From NCBI GenBank assembly GCA_964036045.1, contig OZ038385.1, positions 63,703,670 through 63,767,669 of the forward strand: DNA of 64,000 bases, read 5' to 3'. The translations under genes were made by a program, and so were the position numbers. This stretch comes from Eutreptiella sp. 'Long Island Sound 2002' (lineage: Eukaryota; Euglenozoa; Euglenophyceae; Eutreptiales; Eutreptiaceae). The notes beneath the pieces are model-generated. The model did no database searches. It was not told where the DNA came from and was given only the letters and a program-made list of their open reading frames with translations. The first letter of the stretch is position 1; each line of letters opens with the position of its first letter. Shown in pieces: positions 42,241-52,169 of the stretch.

Positions 42241-45200
42241 TTAAGTCGGTCTTACCCCCCCCCCCCCGCCCGGTAAGCTCTCTTATTCGGTGTCCCATGC
42301 TTTATCTTTTGTGTGGTCTGCTTTTGTTGATCCAGATCATTTGTGTATATTGGGAGTGGGAAAGCACTTTACATGGGCCAGAGTAGAATGTTAGTCACAC
42401 TGCTCACCAACACAGCATACTGCCCCCGCAATGTTGCCACCTTCACTGGACGGCTGCAGACGCCGTCTGTCGTCATGCCGTGAATTTTGGATGGTGCTGT
42501 TCTCCGATGATGGTGTGGAAGCTGCTGGATAGGACCAACTGCCGTGGGTTAAGCGCCATCCGCGATCTGTTGACAAATGGGTGTACATGCAAATGCGCGG
42601 AAGCCCCCCCCCCCCTCCTCTGCCCCCGCTTCTGCATACCCCCATCACCACCCGCACACCTGTGGCTGCGCTCCTTCTTGCCCCATATCTTCCCCTACTG
42701 ATCCCATCAGTTGCCGCGGAAAAAGTCCTCCGAGATGAAGTGGGAAAGCCCAGGTAAATGGAAACAGGATGCAGTCAACCCGTTGTCTGCCCCACATCAT
42801 TCGGTGTCGTGAACTGCAGAGTGTCCAATGCAGTACCCAATCTGCTTGCACCAAAGAATGTTGCTGCAATCATAAGCATGTTGCCAAAATATCCAACCAT
42901 TGGTGCCACCACAGTCAGTGCAGCACGATTCGTTGACGCTTTCACAGACAAAATGAATTGTTTTCATTCCAATGGGCCCTAATGTGGCCCACATCCCAAC
43001 TATGCAATTTGACGCACACGAAGCAGACCAAAATATCCAGTAGACTAAGTAATTGCCGACAGCCATGATCCAATGCACAACCCAGTTTGGTCCACTGGAG
43101 CAGGAGAATAGATTCGAAGTGCATGGGCCGCAACTTGGGCTTGCAGCAGCCATGTGTCGGGCCAAATGCCATGCAGAGGCAGGAGCACATGGCGCTGCAA
43201 TCATGAATGGCCATGCTGACGTGACTACGGGCATACGCACATGATTACGGGCAATAACACGGTATAGGGGAATCCTAGAAATGCCTACTCGCAGCAAAGA
43301 AGAGGCATTTTTGTGTGACTATCACGTTTTGTTGGTTCCTTTTTGTGAACTTGTGCTTATAACACCTGCTTCCAGGCCCAGAACCGCGTAGTGATTGGCC
43401 AATTTTCGTGTACCATAGTTCCAGCCTTTTTTTGTTGGTTCCATCTGCTCCGTCGCATTCACTGGACTTAAACTCCAGGAGCAAGTTGCAGGATGGTGAT
43501 AGCGTCCCACCATTCGATTCAAGGGTTGTGTTCAGCAGGCATGCACCAAGTCTTTTCTCTGAATGGCAGCTGCCACCTCCACTTGACAGTATGTCCATGG
43601 CCGTTCGGGGCGTGCATTTGGTTTTGCATTTGTTATCGGGTACCGTCTGAGGCCCGCCTTTGGCATGGGGCTCTTTTGGATTTTTGTTGTGAGTTTAGCA
43701 GTGTTTGCAGGCAGCTTCACGAGTCTTTGTTTTGCCCTTGATGCAACTGCAGAAGTGCTTTTCGATCTTTGCCTGCAATTGGTTGCCCATGGGTCAACAA
43801 AGCCAAGACACTGCATGCTTGCACAAGTGCCATGGTTGACTACTGTTTGTTTGAGCAACGTTGCTGTCACCACAAGCCCACACGCAAGCGAGCAGGTTTT
43901 TGATGTGTCCACCAGAGATAGCAACCGACGCTGAATGCAGCAGCTTTGTTAAGCTCATTATATAAGTACTTTCCAAGTGTGGGTCCGCAGGTTGGCGTTC
44001 GCGTTGGCTTAGTGAATCAAGGTCAAGTTTGAGCCACCTCCTTGGTTTTTTTCTCTCAATCTTTCCGATGGAGGCAGGGGTGGGCGAGTGGCTATGTGTT
44101 TCATGAACATGGTTATTCTGCACCAGTCCTGTTTGACTGTGAGAAAATCCCGAGTCCCTATTTGGCACTGCCGTCCTTTGATCCTGAGGCCTGCTTCGAG
44201 GCTTTCCCCTCAGCCACATGCAATGTGAGGGAAAGGCAGAAATACTGCTGTGAGGTAAGGCAGATATTTTCGTTGATAAATTGCTGCAAAGTAGTCTGCA
44301 CCATTCGGCGGTGTGGCCATATGGATGCAAAGTATTCTCCGGCAATCAGAATTGTGGCCATGTGGATGCCATAACCCTGAAAACTTTGTTGAACCATTTT
44401 TGACCTTCTCACCTCAAAAAAGTTGTTGGTTGTGTTGTTGTGCCTTTATTTCGCTTCAAAGACGGCAATCTGCATGTGCACCATTTTTGGCACCAATGCC
44501 ATTGCATGGATTTGTCGCTTTTTTCGTCGCGATTTTTTTGCCAAGACAAGAGTGTAGACTGTACCTGTGTCTACCCTGAATCATTTCGTTGAGGTAACCT
44601 TCATGCTCATCCTCACCTCACTGTCCCCATGTGCGTTCATGCACATGTTCGCGAAGGTGTGGATGCTAGGGATCCAAATATAATCAGCATCCTGTCGAGG
44701 CAACATTTTGCATTGAGATGGCACTGTTTTGAGTTACTGTGTTGTCAATCTAACAGCAGTAATTCGTTTTCCTGTTTTTTTTTTAGTTTTTTGTGCAGCA
44801 GATTCTCCGTGCAGATGGGGTAATGCTCCCGTGTTCTCACCAGGCTGAAAGGGATTTTCAACATTTCGCAAAATGCGTTGGTCCCACCAATCCATATGAT
44901 GGGTAACGATGCGCCAGTTGCGTTCAGGATGTCCCAATTGAGCAGCGCCGTGGTGCCAGCAATATCAGGTGTCAGGATTGCAGTTTTGGTCCTCTGTAGT
45001 GCTGATTGTGAGTGGATGAACTGGCAATTCACCGAACCGCTTCCAAGGCAAGGGGTTGTAGCATGCACAACGACACCATGCATGCAATAAATCAGAGACA
45101 CCACATCATGCATGCACTCCATGCAACAGCAATACCAGACTGTCCCATCTGGCTGTTCTGCATTGCTTGCCATTTTGATGAGACTTGACCGCAACAAACA

Positions 45201-45340
45201 ATTTGGTTTTCTTAGTGATTTTTTTAAGCTTGATTTCTGTCTGATGTAAATTCAATGCCTCAGATTTGCTGGTGTTTGCGAGTTCAGCTTAGCTGTACAT
45301 TGTCCGCATATCCAAAGTGAAGAATCTTAGTTGATGGCAT
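42241..45340. other. No firm gene; several ambiguous open stretches
   Basis: A plus frame at 42788-42982 reads PTSFGVVNCRVSNAVPNLL then APKNVAAIISMLPKYPTIG to a stop. A minus frame at 42797-43297 is Cys/Trp-rich. Neither has clear splice sites. A run of 14 C is at 42255-42268. Confidence 0.3.
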
Positions 45341-45480
45341 TGGGGTGATGAATTCCGTGGTGCTTGCTGTATCTTTTACCTTTTACACAATTGTGCTTGG
45401 CTCTGCATGGGCCCCAGGGCCCTCTCCAACAGCCTGTTCCTTGCAGACCCATATTATCTTCCCTCCTCGACATGCTTCAT

Positions 45481-45482
<2 letters not shown>

Positions 45483-45515
<33 letters not shown>
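45483..45515. repeat. (CA)n microsatellite
   Basis: An uninterrupted CA run of about 16 units is followed by a GCGCGTGCGCGCGC alternating tract. Confidence 0.95.
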
Positions 45516-45517
<2 letters not shown>

Positions 45518-46960
45518 CACAAGCGCGTGCGCGCGCACTGGAGTCCAAATTGTATCATGGCGTGGAGTCCCTCCATTGCTGTGATACTCAGGGTTGCGTT
45601 CCCTAACCCCTGCGTCAGGAGAGATATGCCAGTCCGTTGACATGAGTTTTTGCCTTGCGCTCGGTCTTTCATTCCCTCTGTGGGTCTCACCCAAGCCAGC
45701 GGCCTTGGTGGCGTTCTGACCAGCAGGTGCCAAACCCAGGGCATGCAGAACCAAGTTGGGGGGGAGTATCAGACGCGGTGTGCGCACGGTATTGTGGGGC
45801 TGTTCCATAGACTGTTTTGGCTAATTTAGAGGCTGCTGCCTCCAGTTGGGGGCCAAAAACGTTCACAATGTGCATGCGCGGCTTGTTTTTGCTTGTGCCA
45901 TTTCTTTTTTTTCTCTTGTGCCATGCCATTTGTAATGTTCCCTTGTTGGCCTGTAATTTGTTTTTTTCTCAGCCTGTTGCTGCACTGTTTGCATGTGAGC
46001 TCGCCCAAGGGTGCCCTCACACCCTGCCATAACCCTTGCCCCAGCAACCTCCACCAAGGGACAGTATTTACAGTATTGACAAAGCTTCAAAGGTAGACCA
46101 TTTCCTCGAGAGGTTGTTCAAATACCTGACGCCGGGCACGCATGGTGTGCGTGCAAACTCTCCCTGGGGCATGGACATGCTGGGATGTAGGGTGCAGTGG
46201 GGGCACATGGCCTGTACATAGGTGCATTCTTTTCTCATTTTGAGAAGGCAGAGCTGCCGCACGGGGCAGAATACCAGATATTGCTGCAGTGCAAACAAAG
46301 CTGTAGAGTGGTAATTTATCTCAGCGAAGGCCCGAGTCTATTTGAATCATCCCCCCCCCCCAACGCCACGCACTCACACACGCAAGTGGTCAAGGAGCAA
46401 GATGCACCAGTATGTCACATGCTATGTGTGACCAGGAGAGCAAGGCCGTGATATGTATCTGAAAACCTGGATCTGCTGTGCTTCTGCTTTATCATAGCCA
46501 TGCATTTTGCACGTTTCTGGGTTCAGAGGCCTTTTGAATCTTTTGGAATGGGTTTGGGTTTGTGCAAAGTTTTTGTTGTCAAGGAGTTAGGGAGCACACC
46601 CCATGCAAAATATAGAAGCAAGGAAATAGTTGTGACAGTCACATGCATGCGATACGGCGCGTATGGAAGCGGCAAAATGCGAAGTAAACGTACAATAGCA
46701 AGCCATGCAAAATGCATAGGCTGCTGTTTTTTTCCAGTTTTTGCAAACAAAAGAATTTGTTTTGCCTAACAAAGAGAAAAAAATTCACTAATGCACCACA
46801 TTGTCGCACAGACAGTAGCCCTTTTTTTTTTTTTCATGTGTCATATTATATTGCATATTGGCCCCACTATTATGAGTGGAAATTGCATTGATATATGTGT
46901 GTGTGTGTGTGTGTGTATGTATATATAATACTTTTACACCCCTACACCCCTCTCTTTTTA
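45516..46960. other. No supported gene
   Basis: AT-richer DNA with short frames only. A poly-T run is at 46821-46834 and a (GT)n/(TA)n tract at 46895-46930 adjoins the left end of the large inverted element. Confidence 0.4.
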
Positions 46961-46984
46961 AATCTAGCTAACAACAAGCAACAA

Positions 46985-48395
46985 GCAACAAGCAAGCAAG
47001 CAACACTTCTCTTTTCTGTTTTGGCCATTACTCCGTTCCACCGCTTCGGGCTCTATTCTACTCCAGCCATCCTATTCCCTAGGTGGTGGCTTTGCGGAAA
47101 CCAAGTTTTCAGCCAAAAACTCACTGGTGGTGCCCCGGGCCAGGGGCGCCAAGTTGGGAGTTGCACTCCCAAACTTTGCGCATTTTGTGCCCCAAAATAG
47201 CCCCCGAACCTCGTCAAAACGGCCAAACGAAGGGAAACGGTTGCTACACTCCACGTGCGCCTCGATTGTCCCGTGATAAGCAGCCCTTTGTTGCCCTCTA
47301 ACTCCACGATAAGTCCGAGGACTGGCCCAAAAATGGCTGAAAATGGCCCAATTTGCGCAATTTGTGTCAAACAACCCCAAAACGGAGAATGGGCCATATC
47401 TTGGGCAACATGGCTCATATCCGAATTCCGAGGGCACGTATGTCACCCGCGGCCCCCCACTTTTTGCGGTTTTCAAGCCTCAAATTTGCCCAACAACACA
47501 CCTAGACCCCCGTACCAGTTGTCACTTGTCACTTGCCGGAGGGTAGTGCGGCATGCGCACGGTGGGGGCCAACGGTGGGTCGGTCCACCAGGGTCCACTG
47601 GGCGAAAAAAGTCATTTTGTCCAAAGTTGTTCCTAGACCACTTGGGACGTTCAAACACGTGTTTTTAGCCCTTTTTGAGCTCGTCGTGACGCATTTTGGC
47701 CCATGGAAAATGCCAAAATGCCTTGAAAAGGGGCCGTTTTGGGACCAAAAATAGTTTAAAAACGGGTCAAAAACGCAAGTTTCTAAAAGTGATCCTCGAA
47801 CATTCGGCAACCTCAAACAAGTGTTTCTAGTCCATTTTGAGCCCGAGGCAACACGTTTTGGCCCATGGAAAATCCCAAAATGCGTTGAAGAGAGGCCGTG
47901 TGGGACCAAAAATGGGTCAAAAATGGGTGAAAAATGCGTTTTTCCCAAAGTGATTCTTGACCTTTCGGGATGCTCAAACAAGTATTTTAGCCCACTTTGA
48001 GCCCAAGGTGACACATTTTAGCCCATGGAAAATTCTAAAATGTCTCGGAAAAAGGGCCACTGTGGGACCAAAAAATGGGTCAAAAATAGGTCAAAAACAC
48101 GTTTTTGCAAAAGTGATCCGGGTCCATTCGGGATGCTCAAACAAGTATTTTAGCCCACTTTGAGCCCAAGGTGACGCATTTTAGCCCATAGAAAATTCTA
48201 AAATGCCTTGCAAAGGGGCCATTTCGGGACCAAAAATGAGTAAAAAATGGGTCAAAAACACATTTTTCCAAAAGTGATCCCGGACCATGCGGGGTGCACA
48301 AACAAGTGACTTGAGCCCATTTTGACGCCGGTTTGACACGGTCTAACCTCTTCCGCCCCGTGTAGGCACCAAGTTGTACCTTTCCCACGTAAGGT
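46985..48395. mobile_element. Left arm of large inverted-repeat element
   Basis: From the CAAGCAAGCAAGC end inward the sequence matches the reverse complement of 50160-51580. Shared landmarks are GGCCATTACTCCGTTCCACC, CAGGGGCGCCAAGT, GGCCAAACGAAGGGAAACGG, ATCCGAATTCCGAGGGCAC and ACAACTTGGTGC. By eye identity is about 70-75%. From about 47630 inward it is made of 161-bp subrepeats. Confidence 0.8.
47630..48310. repeat. ~161-bp subterminal tandem array, left
   Basis: Units start near 47630, 47792, 47951, 48114 and 48275. Each contains TTTTAGCCCA, CCCATGGAAAAT, AAATGCCTTG and GGGACCAAAAAT, and ends AAAGTGATCC. Confidence 0.9.
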
Positions 48396-48582
48396 AAGGA
48401 AGCCAATAGGTGTACCATTTTGCATGCTTTTAAACAATTAGCTAGCATTTGAGTTTTTTGGTCGTAAGTTTGCATCGGGAAGTAGAAAAGTTGAAGTTTG
48501 AAATAAAATCTTACTTGTTGGAAAATATTTCCTTGGAGCTGAGAAATTCACAAATAAAGGGACGTCATGTGGGCTCTGCTAT

Positions 48583-48837
48583 TTGGGGGTGGACTACTTT
48601 GTGTACCACCTTAGTGTATCAATGTTTTGTTGCATTGATGAACATAGTGGTATTTCAAACTTTGAAAGGTATAATTTAACACTAAAATTGACCCTTGAAT
48701 TATTCAAATACATTCCGCCAGCTGAGAAAACCTTGAATCTTTGGCGCGGGAGGGAGCGGTGCCTTTACGCGCCAGAAATTGCCAGAAATCGGACAATTTA
48801 TCTGCTAACGGAAAGATTTTGGATGGCTAGGGGGTAG
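48583..48837 (+). CDS. Possible gene in the core of the large element
   Basis: The frame reads GVDYFVYHLSVSMFCCIDEH, then NFERYNLTLKLTLELFKYIP and RNRTIYLLTERFWMARG to a stop. Aromatic/charged composition is protein-like. No family recognised. It could be an exon of an element gene or of the host gene into which the element inserted. Confidence 0.35.
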   Translation: MGVDYFVYHLSVSMFCCIDEHSGISNFERYNLTLKLTLELFKYIPPAEKTLNLWRGRERCLYAPEIARNRTIYLLTERFWMARG

Positions 48838-49684
48838 AGTTACATCGTTCTTGATAGGTGTGAGCAGTCAAATCCTTAAAACATCGAGCCGTCCAGCTAA
48901 AATCGGCCTGGCAAAGGTTCCGGAGGGAGTTAACGGAATCGCCGACTCCCTCCGGAACTAGCGCACGCTGATTTTTAACGACAGAACATTTTAATTTGAA
49001 CAGAATACTGATTTGGCATACCTTATTTTATATTTTTTCATTATCTAAATGCCAATATGTACTCAAAGCCACTCGATCTGTCCCCCCGGAGTGGACAACA
49101 AACTTGGTCTGCTCCACTTTCACTCCCACCGGGGCCCTAACAAGGGTAGTATGGGTAACTATAACATATGAAGACAAAGGGAGCCTCAGACAATCTATTG
49201 TCAACTACTGCACACACGTATCCTAAGTTTGTATGGAAAAAACTACCTTCTTTCTAACTTTCATGTCGTGGTACAAGAACTGGTGCCTGGTACAACAACT
49301 GGCTTCTTTACCTTACCTTAGAGCCGCCTGGTAGAGCTACCAAGGGAATGCCATGCACGCAGTGCGCACGCAGTGCGAAGTTTTGGATGTCGGCAAATAC
49401 TCGAACCCTAGTTTTGGCTCCCTTTCACAAGTTTTTGGTTCCGTACCAGGGTTTTTTGGCTTCCCAAGCATTTAGGATGTGGCATATTTGAATTGTCAAC
49501 CATTTCCCCCTAGAAGAGGCCCATTGACAAAGTGTACACCGTCGACACGACCCGGATCTCGACGTCGTCATTGTCGACACTGCAACGAGCCTGGTATCTG
49601 TAGAGGCAGTTCGATTCGCCTTGCAGAGTACTCCTCCCGACAGTTCAATTCGCCCTGCAGAGTACTCTTCCCGACAGATAGTAT

Positions 49685-49954
49685 GTGCACCAAAACCTTG
49701 GTCGACTTCAAGGTGATTCTCGAACTGAGATGCTCAAGATCATCGATCGGTATGGCCACGTCCACAACTGCAAAGAAGTCAACGTGGTCATCATCGCTCG
49801 AAGGCTCTCGATCGCCGATACTCGCTGGTGGCGAGTCAACACCAGGACCGGACAGGTCTTCTTCGACGATGCTGTTGGTGATAACTACAACCAGAAGTAT
49901 CGATGGACACCTGGCCAACCTTACGGTATTGACACCTTTCAGTCTTCCCCCTAG
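49685..49954 (+). CDS. Short protein fragment with strong codon bias, element core
   Basis: The frame reads MLKIIDRYGHVHNCKEVNVV, IIARRLSIADTRWWRVNTR, GQVFFDDAVGDNYNQKYRW and ends IDTFQSSP, stop at 49952-49954. Ile, Val, Asn, Phe and Leu codons nearly all end in C, which argues for selection on this frame; the antisense frame is also open. The WW-R-V-N-x-x-T-G-x-x-F-F run recalls a small beta module but no family is assigned. Upstream (49610-49680) a 35-bp sequence is tandemly duplicated, and the frame is interrupted there. Confidence 0.45.
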   Translation: MHQNLGRLQGDSRTEMLKIIDRYGHVHNCKEVNVVIIARRLSIADTRWWRVNTRTGQVFFDDAVGDNYNQKYRWTPGQPYGIDTFQSSP

Positions 49955-50159
49955 TAAACAGGTGACAGGTATTCTTGGGTGAGTATCCTAACCTCTGCGT
50001 GCGCAATATGCACGCAGTGCGCACGTAGTGCACACGCAGTGCGCACGCAGTGCAAACACTTAGCCCAAGAGTTGGGGAGAGGGGTGTATATATATGTATG
50101 CCCTCTAATCTACACCCCTCTCCCCGACTCTCGGTGGCTCCACCATGCGGCTCTAAGGT

Positions 50160-51580
50160 GCGTGCGAAGGGCACAACTTGGTGCATACATGTGGCAGAAC
50201 GGACTAAAATCAGTCAAACCGTGCTAAAAATGGCCTCCAAACACTTGTGGGTGCACCTCCAATGGTCCAGTATCACTTTTGGAAAAACGCATGTTTGACC
50301 CATTTTTCGCCCAATTTTGGCCCCAAAGCGGCCCCTTTTCAAGGCATATTGCGACTTTCCATCTGCCAAAGCCCGTCACCACGGGCTCAAAACGGGCGAA
50401 AAACACTTGTTTGAACATCCAAAATGGTTTAGGATCACTTTTAGAAAAACGCGGTTTTGACCCCTTTTTGACGCAGTTTTGGTCCCAAAACAGCCCATTT
50501 TCAAGGCATTTTGGGAGTTTCCAGGGGTCAAAACTCGTTATCATGGGCTCTAAATGGGCTAAAAACACTTGTTTGAACATCCAAAATGGTTTAGGATCAC
50601 TTTTAGAAAAACGCGGTTTTGACCCCTTTTTGACGCAGTTTTGGTCCCAAAACAGCCCATTTTCAAGGCATTTTGGGAGTTTCCAGGGGCCAAAACTCGT
50701 TATCATGGGCTCTAAATGGGCTAAAAACACTTGTTTGAGCATCCCATGTGGTCCAGGATCACTTTTGGAAAAAATGTGCTTTTAACCCATTTTGGACCCA
50801 TTTTTGGTCTTGAAACGGTCCATTTTCAAGGCATTTTGGGATTTTCCAGGGCCCAAAACGCGCCACCACGGGCTCAAAACGGCCTGAAAACACTTGTTTG
50901 AGCATCCACAGAGGTGTAGGAACATCTTTGGAAAAAAATGATTTTTTTTCGCCCTTGGGACCACGGTGGACCCACCGTTGGCTACCACCGTGCGCGAGCT
51001 TGGCTGCCCTCTGGCTCCACCAACTGACCACTGGTACGGAGGTCTAGGCATCTCGTTGGGCAAATCTGAGGCTTAAAAACGACAAAAAGTGGGGGGTTGC
51101 GGGTGGACTAGGTGCCCTCGGAATTCGGATTGGAGCCACATAGCCCAAGATACGGCCCCTTCTTGGTTTTGGGCATGTTTGACACAAACAGCGCACATTT
51201 AAGATTAGACCATTTTTAGGCATTTTTGGGCCGTTCTTCGGACATATCTTGGAGCTAGAGGGCAAGAAAGGGCTCTTTGGCAAGGGGCAGTTGAGGCACA
51301 CGTGCAATGTAGGAACCGTTTCCCTTCGTTTGGCCGTTTTGGGCCAAAAAAGGTTGTTTTTGAGATTGGGGCACAAAATGCGCAGTTCTGGGAGGGCACT
51401 TGCCGACTTGGCGCCCCTGCCCCGGGGCGCCGGTGGTGATTTTTTCGCTCAAAACTTGGATTTGACGAGACCACCACCTAGGTTGTAGGATGGCTAAAGT
51501 AGCGTAGAGCTTGAAGCGGTGGAACGGAGTAATGGCCAATACGGAAAGGACAAGTGTTGCTTGCTTGCTTGCTTGCTTGT
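50160..51580. mobile_element. Right arm of large inverted-repeat element
   Basis: Inverted counterpart of 46985-48395, ending outward in GCTTGCTTGCTTGCTTG. No transposase-like frame was seen in either arm. Target duplication was not identified. Confidence 0.8.
50240..50945. repeat. ~161-bp subterminal tandem array, right
   Basis: Units start near 50262, 50424, 50585, 50749 and 50909 (TGGTxxAGGATCACTTTT). Units 2 and 3 are almost identical, so the array is still being duplicated or homogenised. Because the unit is close to a multiple of three, a minus frame stays open with a 54-residue repeat (KQVFLAHLEPMITSF). Confidence 0.9.
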
Positions 51581-51624
51581 TGTTTGTCCCTGTACCAAAA
51601 AGAAGTTGCCGACCCCTTCTGCAG

Positions 51625-51710
51625 CATTCGCAGTATATCGCATGCTCCGCAATGCGACCGAGTTTGAGCTGACACTCGCCGAAGTGTTGGCAAAATGTCA
51701 AAGTATATGA
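51625..51710 (+). CDS. Possible exon abutting the large element
   Basis: After CCCCTTCTGCAG the frame reads FAVYRMLRNATEFELTLAEV then LAKCQ. The donor is unclear. Confidence 0.35.
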
Positions 51711-51851
51711 ACCCCCTCCGAGGTATTGAAGGTCCACCGCGATACAGTGAAGAACGCCATGCTGCGATACCGGTGCCTGTGCTGCTCGTCGCGCCACAGA
51801 TAGAGCGCGTACATTTTGTTGTCCTTGTGTTGCAGCCGCACCATCAACTAG

Positions 51852-52169
51852 GAGATAAGGGACGAACCCTGGAGTCTTCGCTTAGGTAGTTTCGACTTCA
51901 TTGAGAGAGCAGAGACACATGCTGCTGCAAAGGCTCCAAAACCTCGTCGTCGTCGCATGGGTCAACCTCTTCAAAGGTTAAAAAAGCCTGAGCAGGGTGT
52001 TGCACCAAAACCGTGGGCTCGACCAGCCCCAAAAGCAGCCAAACCTTCTACACCTAAGCGGAGGAGGCTCATTAAAAGATATCAACAACCTACGGTGCCA
52101 CCATCACAAGCTAAACATAGTTCTCATGAGGGTGATGCCACTGACGGTTTTGACTGGTATGTTCGTTAG
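51852..52169 (+). CDS. Terminal exon of a Lys/Pro/Ala-rich protein
   Basis: An acceptor CATCAACTAG opens 105 codons in phase 0, ending with a stop at 52167-52169. The peptide starts EIRDEPWSLRLGSFDFIERA, then becomes basic: AAAKAPKPRRRRMGQP, PKPWARPAPKAAKPSTPKRR. It ends DGFDWYVR. KAPKP/PAPKAAKP blocks resemble histone-H1-like or AT-hook-like tails, so DNA or RNA binding is possible (inference). Confidence 0.5.
   Translation, partial: EIRDEPWSLRLGSFDFIERAETHAAAKAPKPRRRRMGQPLQRLKKPEQGVAPKPWARPAPKAAKPSTPKRRRLIKRYQQPTVPPSQAKHSSHEGDATDGFDWYVR

Noticed and set aside
49568-49918. 116-codon minus-strand frame antisense to the core fragment
   Set aside because: The plus frame shows the clear C-ending codon bias; the antisense opening follows from it.
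50240-50945. CRISPR-like array
   Set aside because: Units are ~161 bp, diverged, without spacers, and mirrored by an inverted array at 47630-48310, so they belong to a mobile element in a eukaryotic genome.
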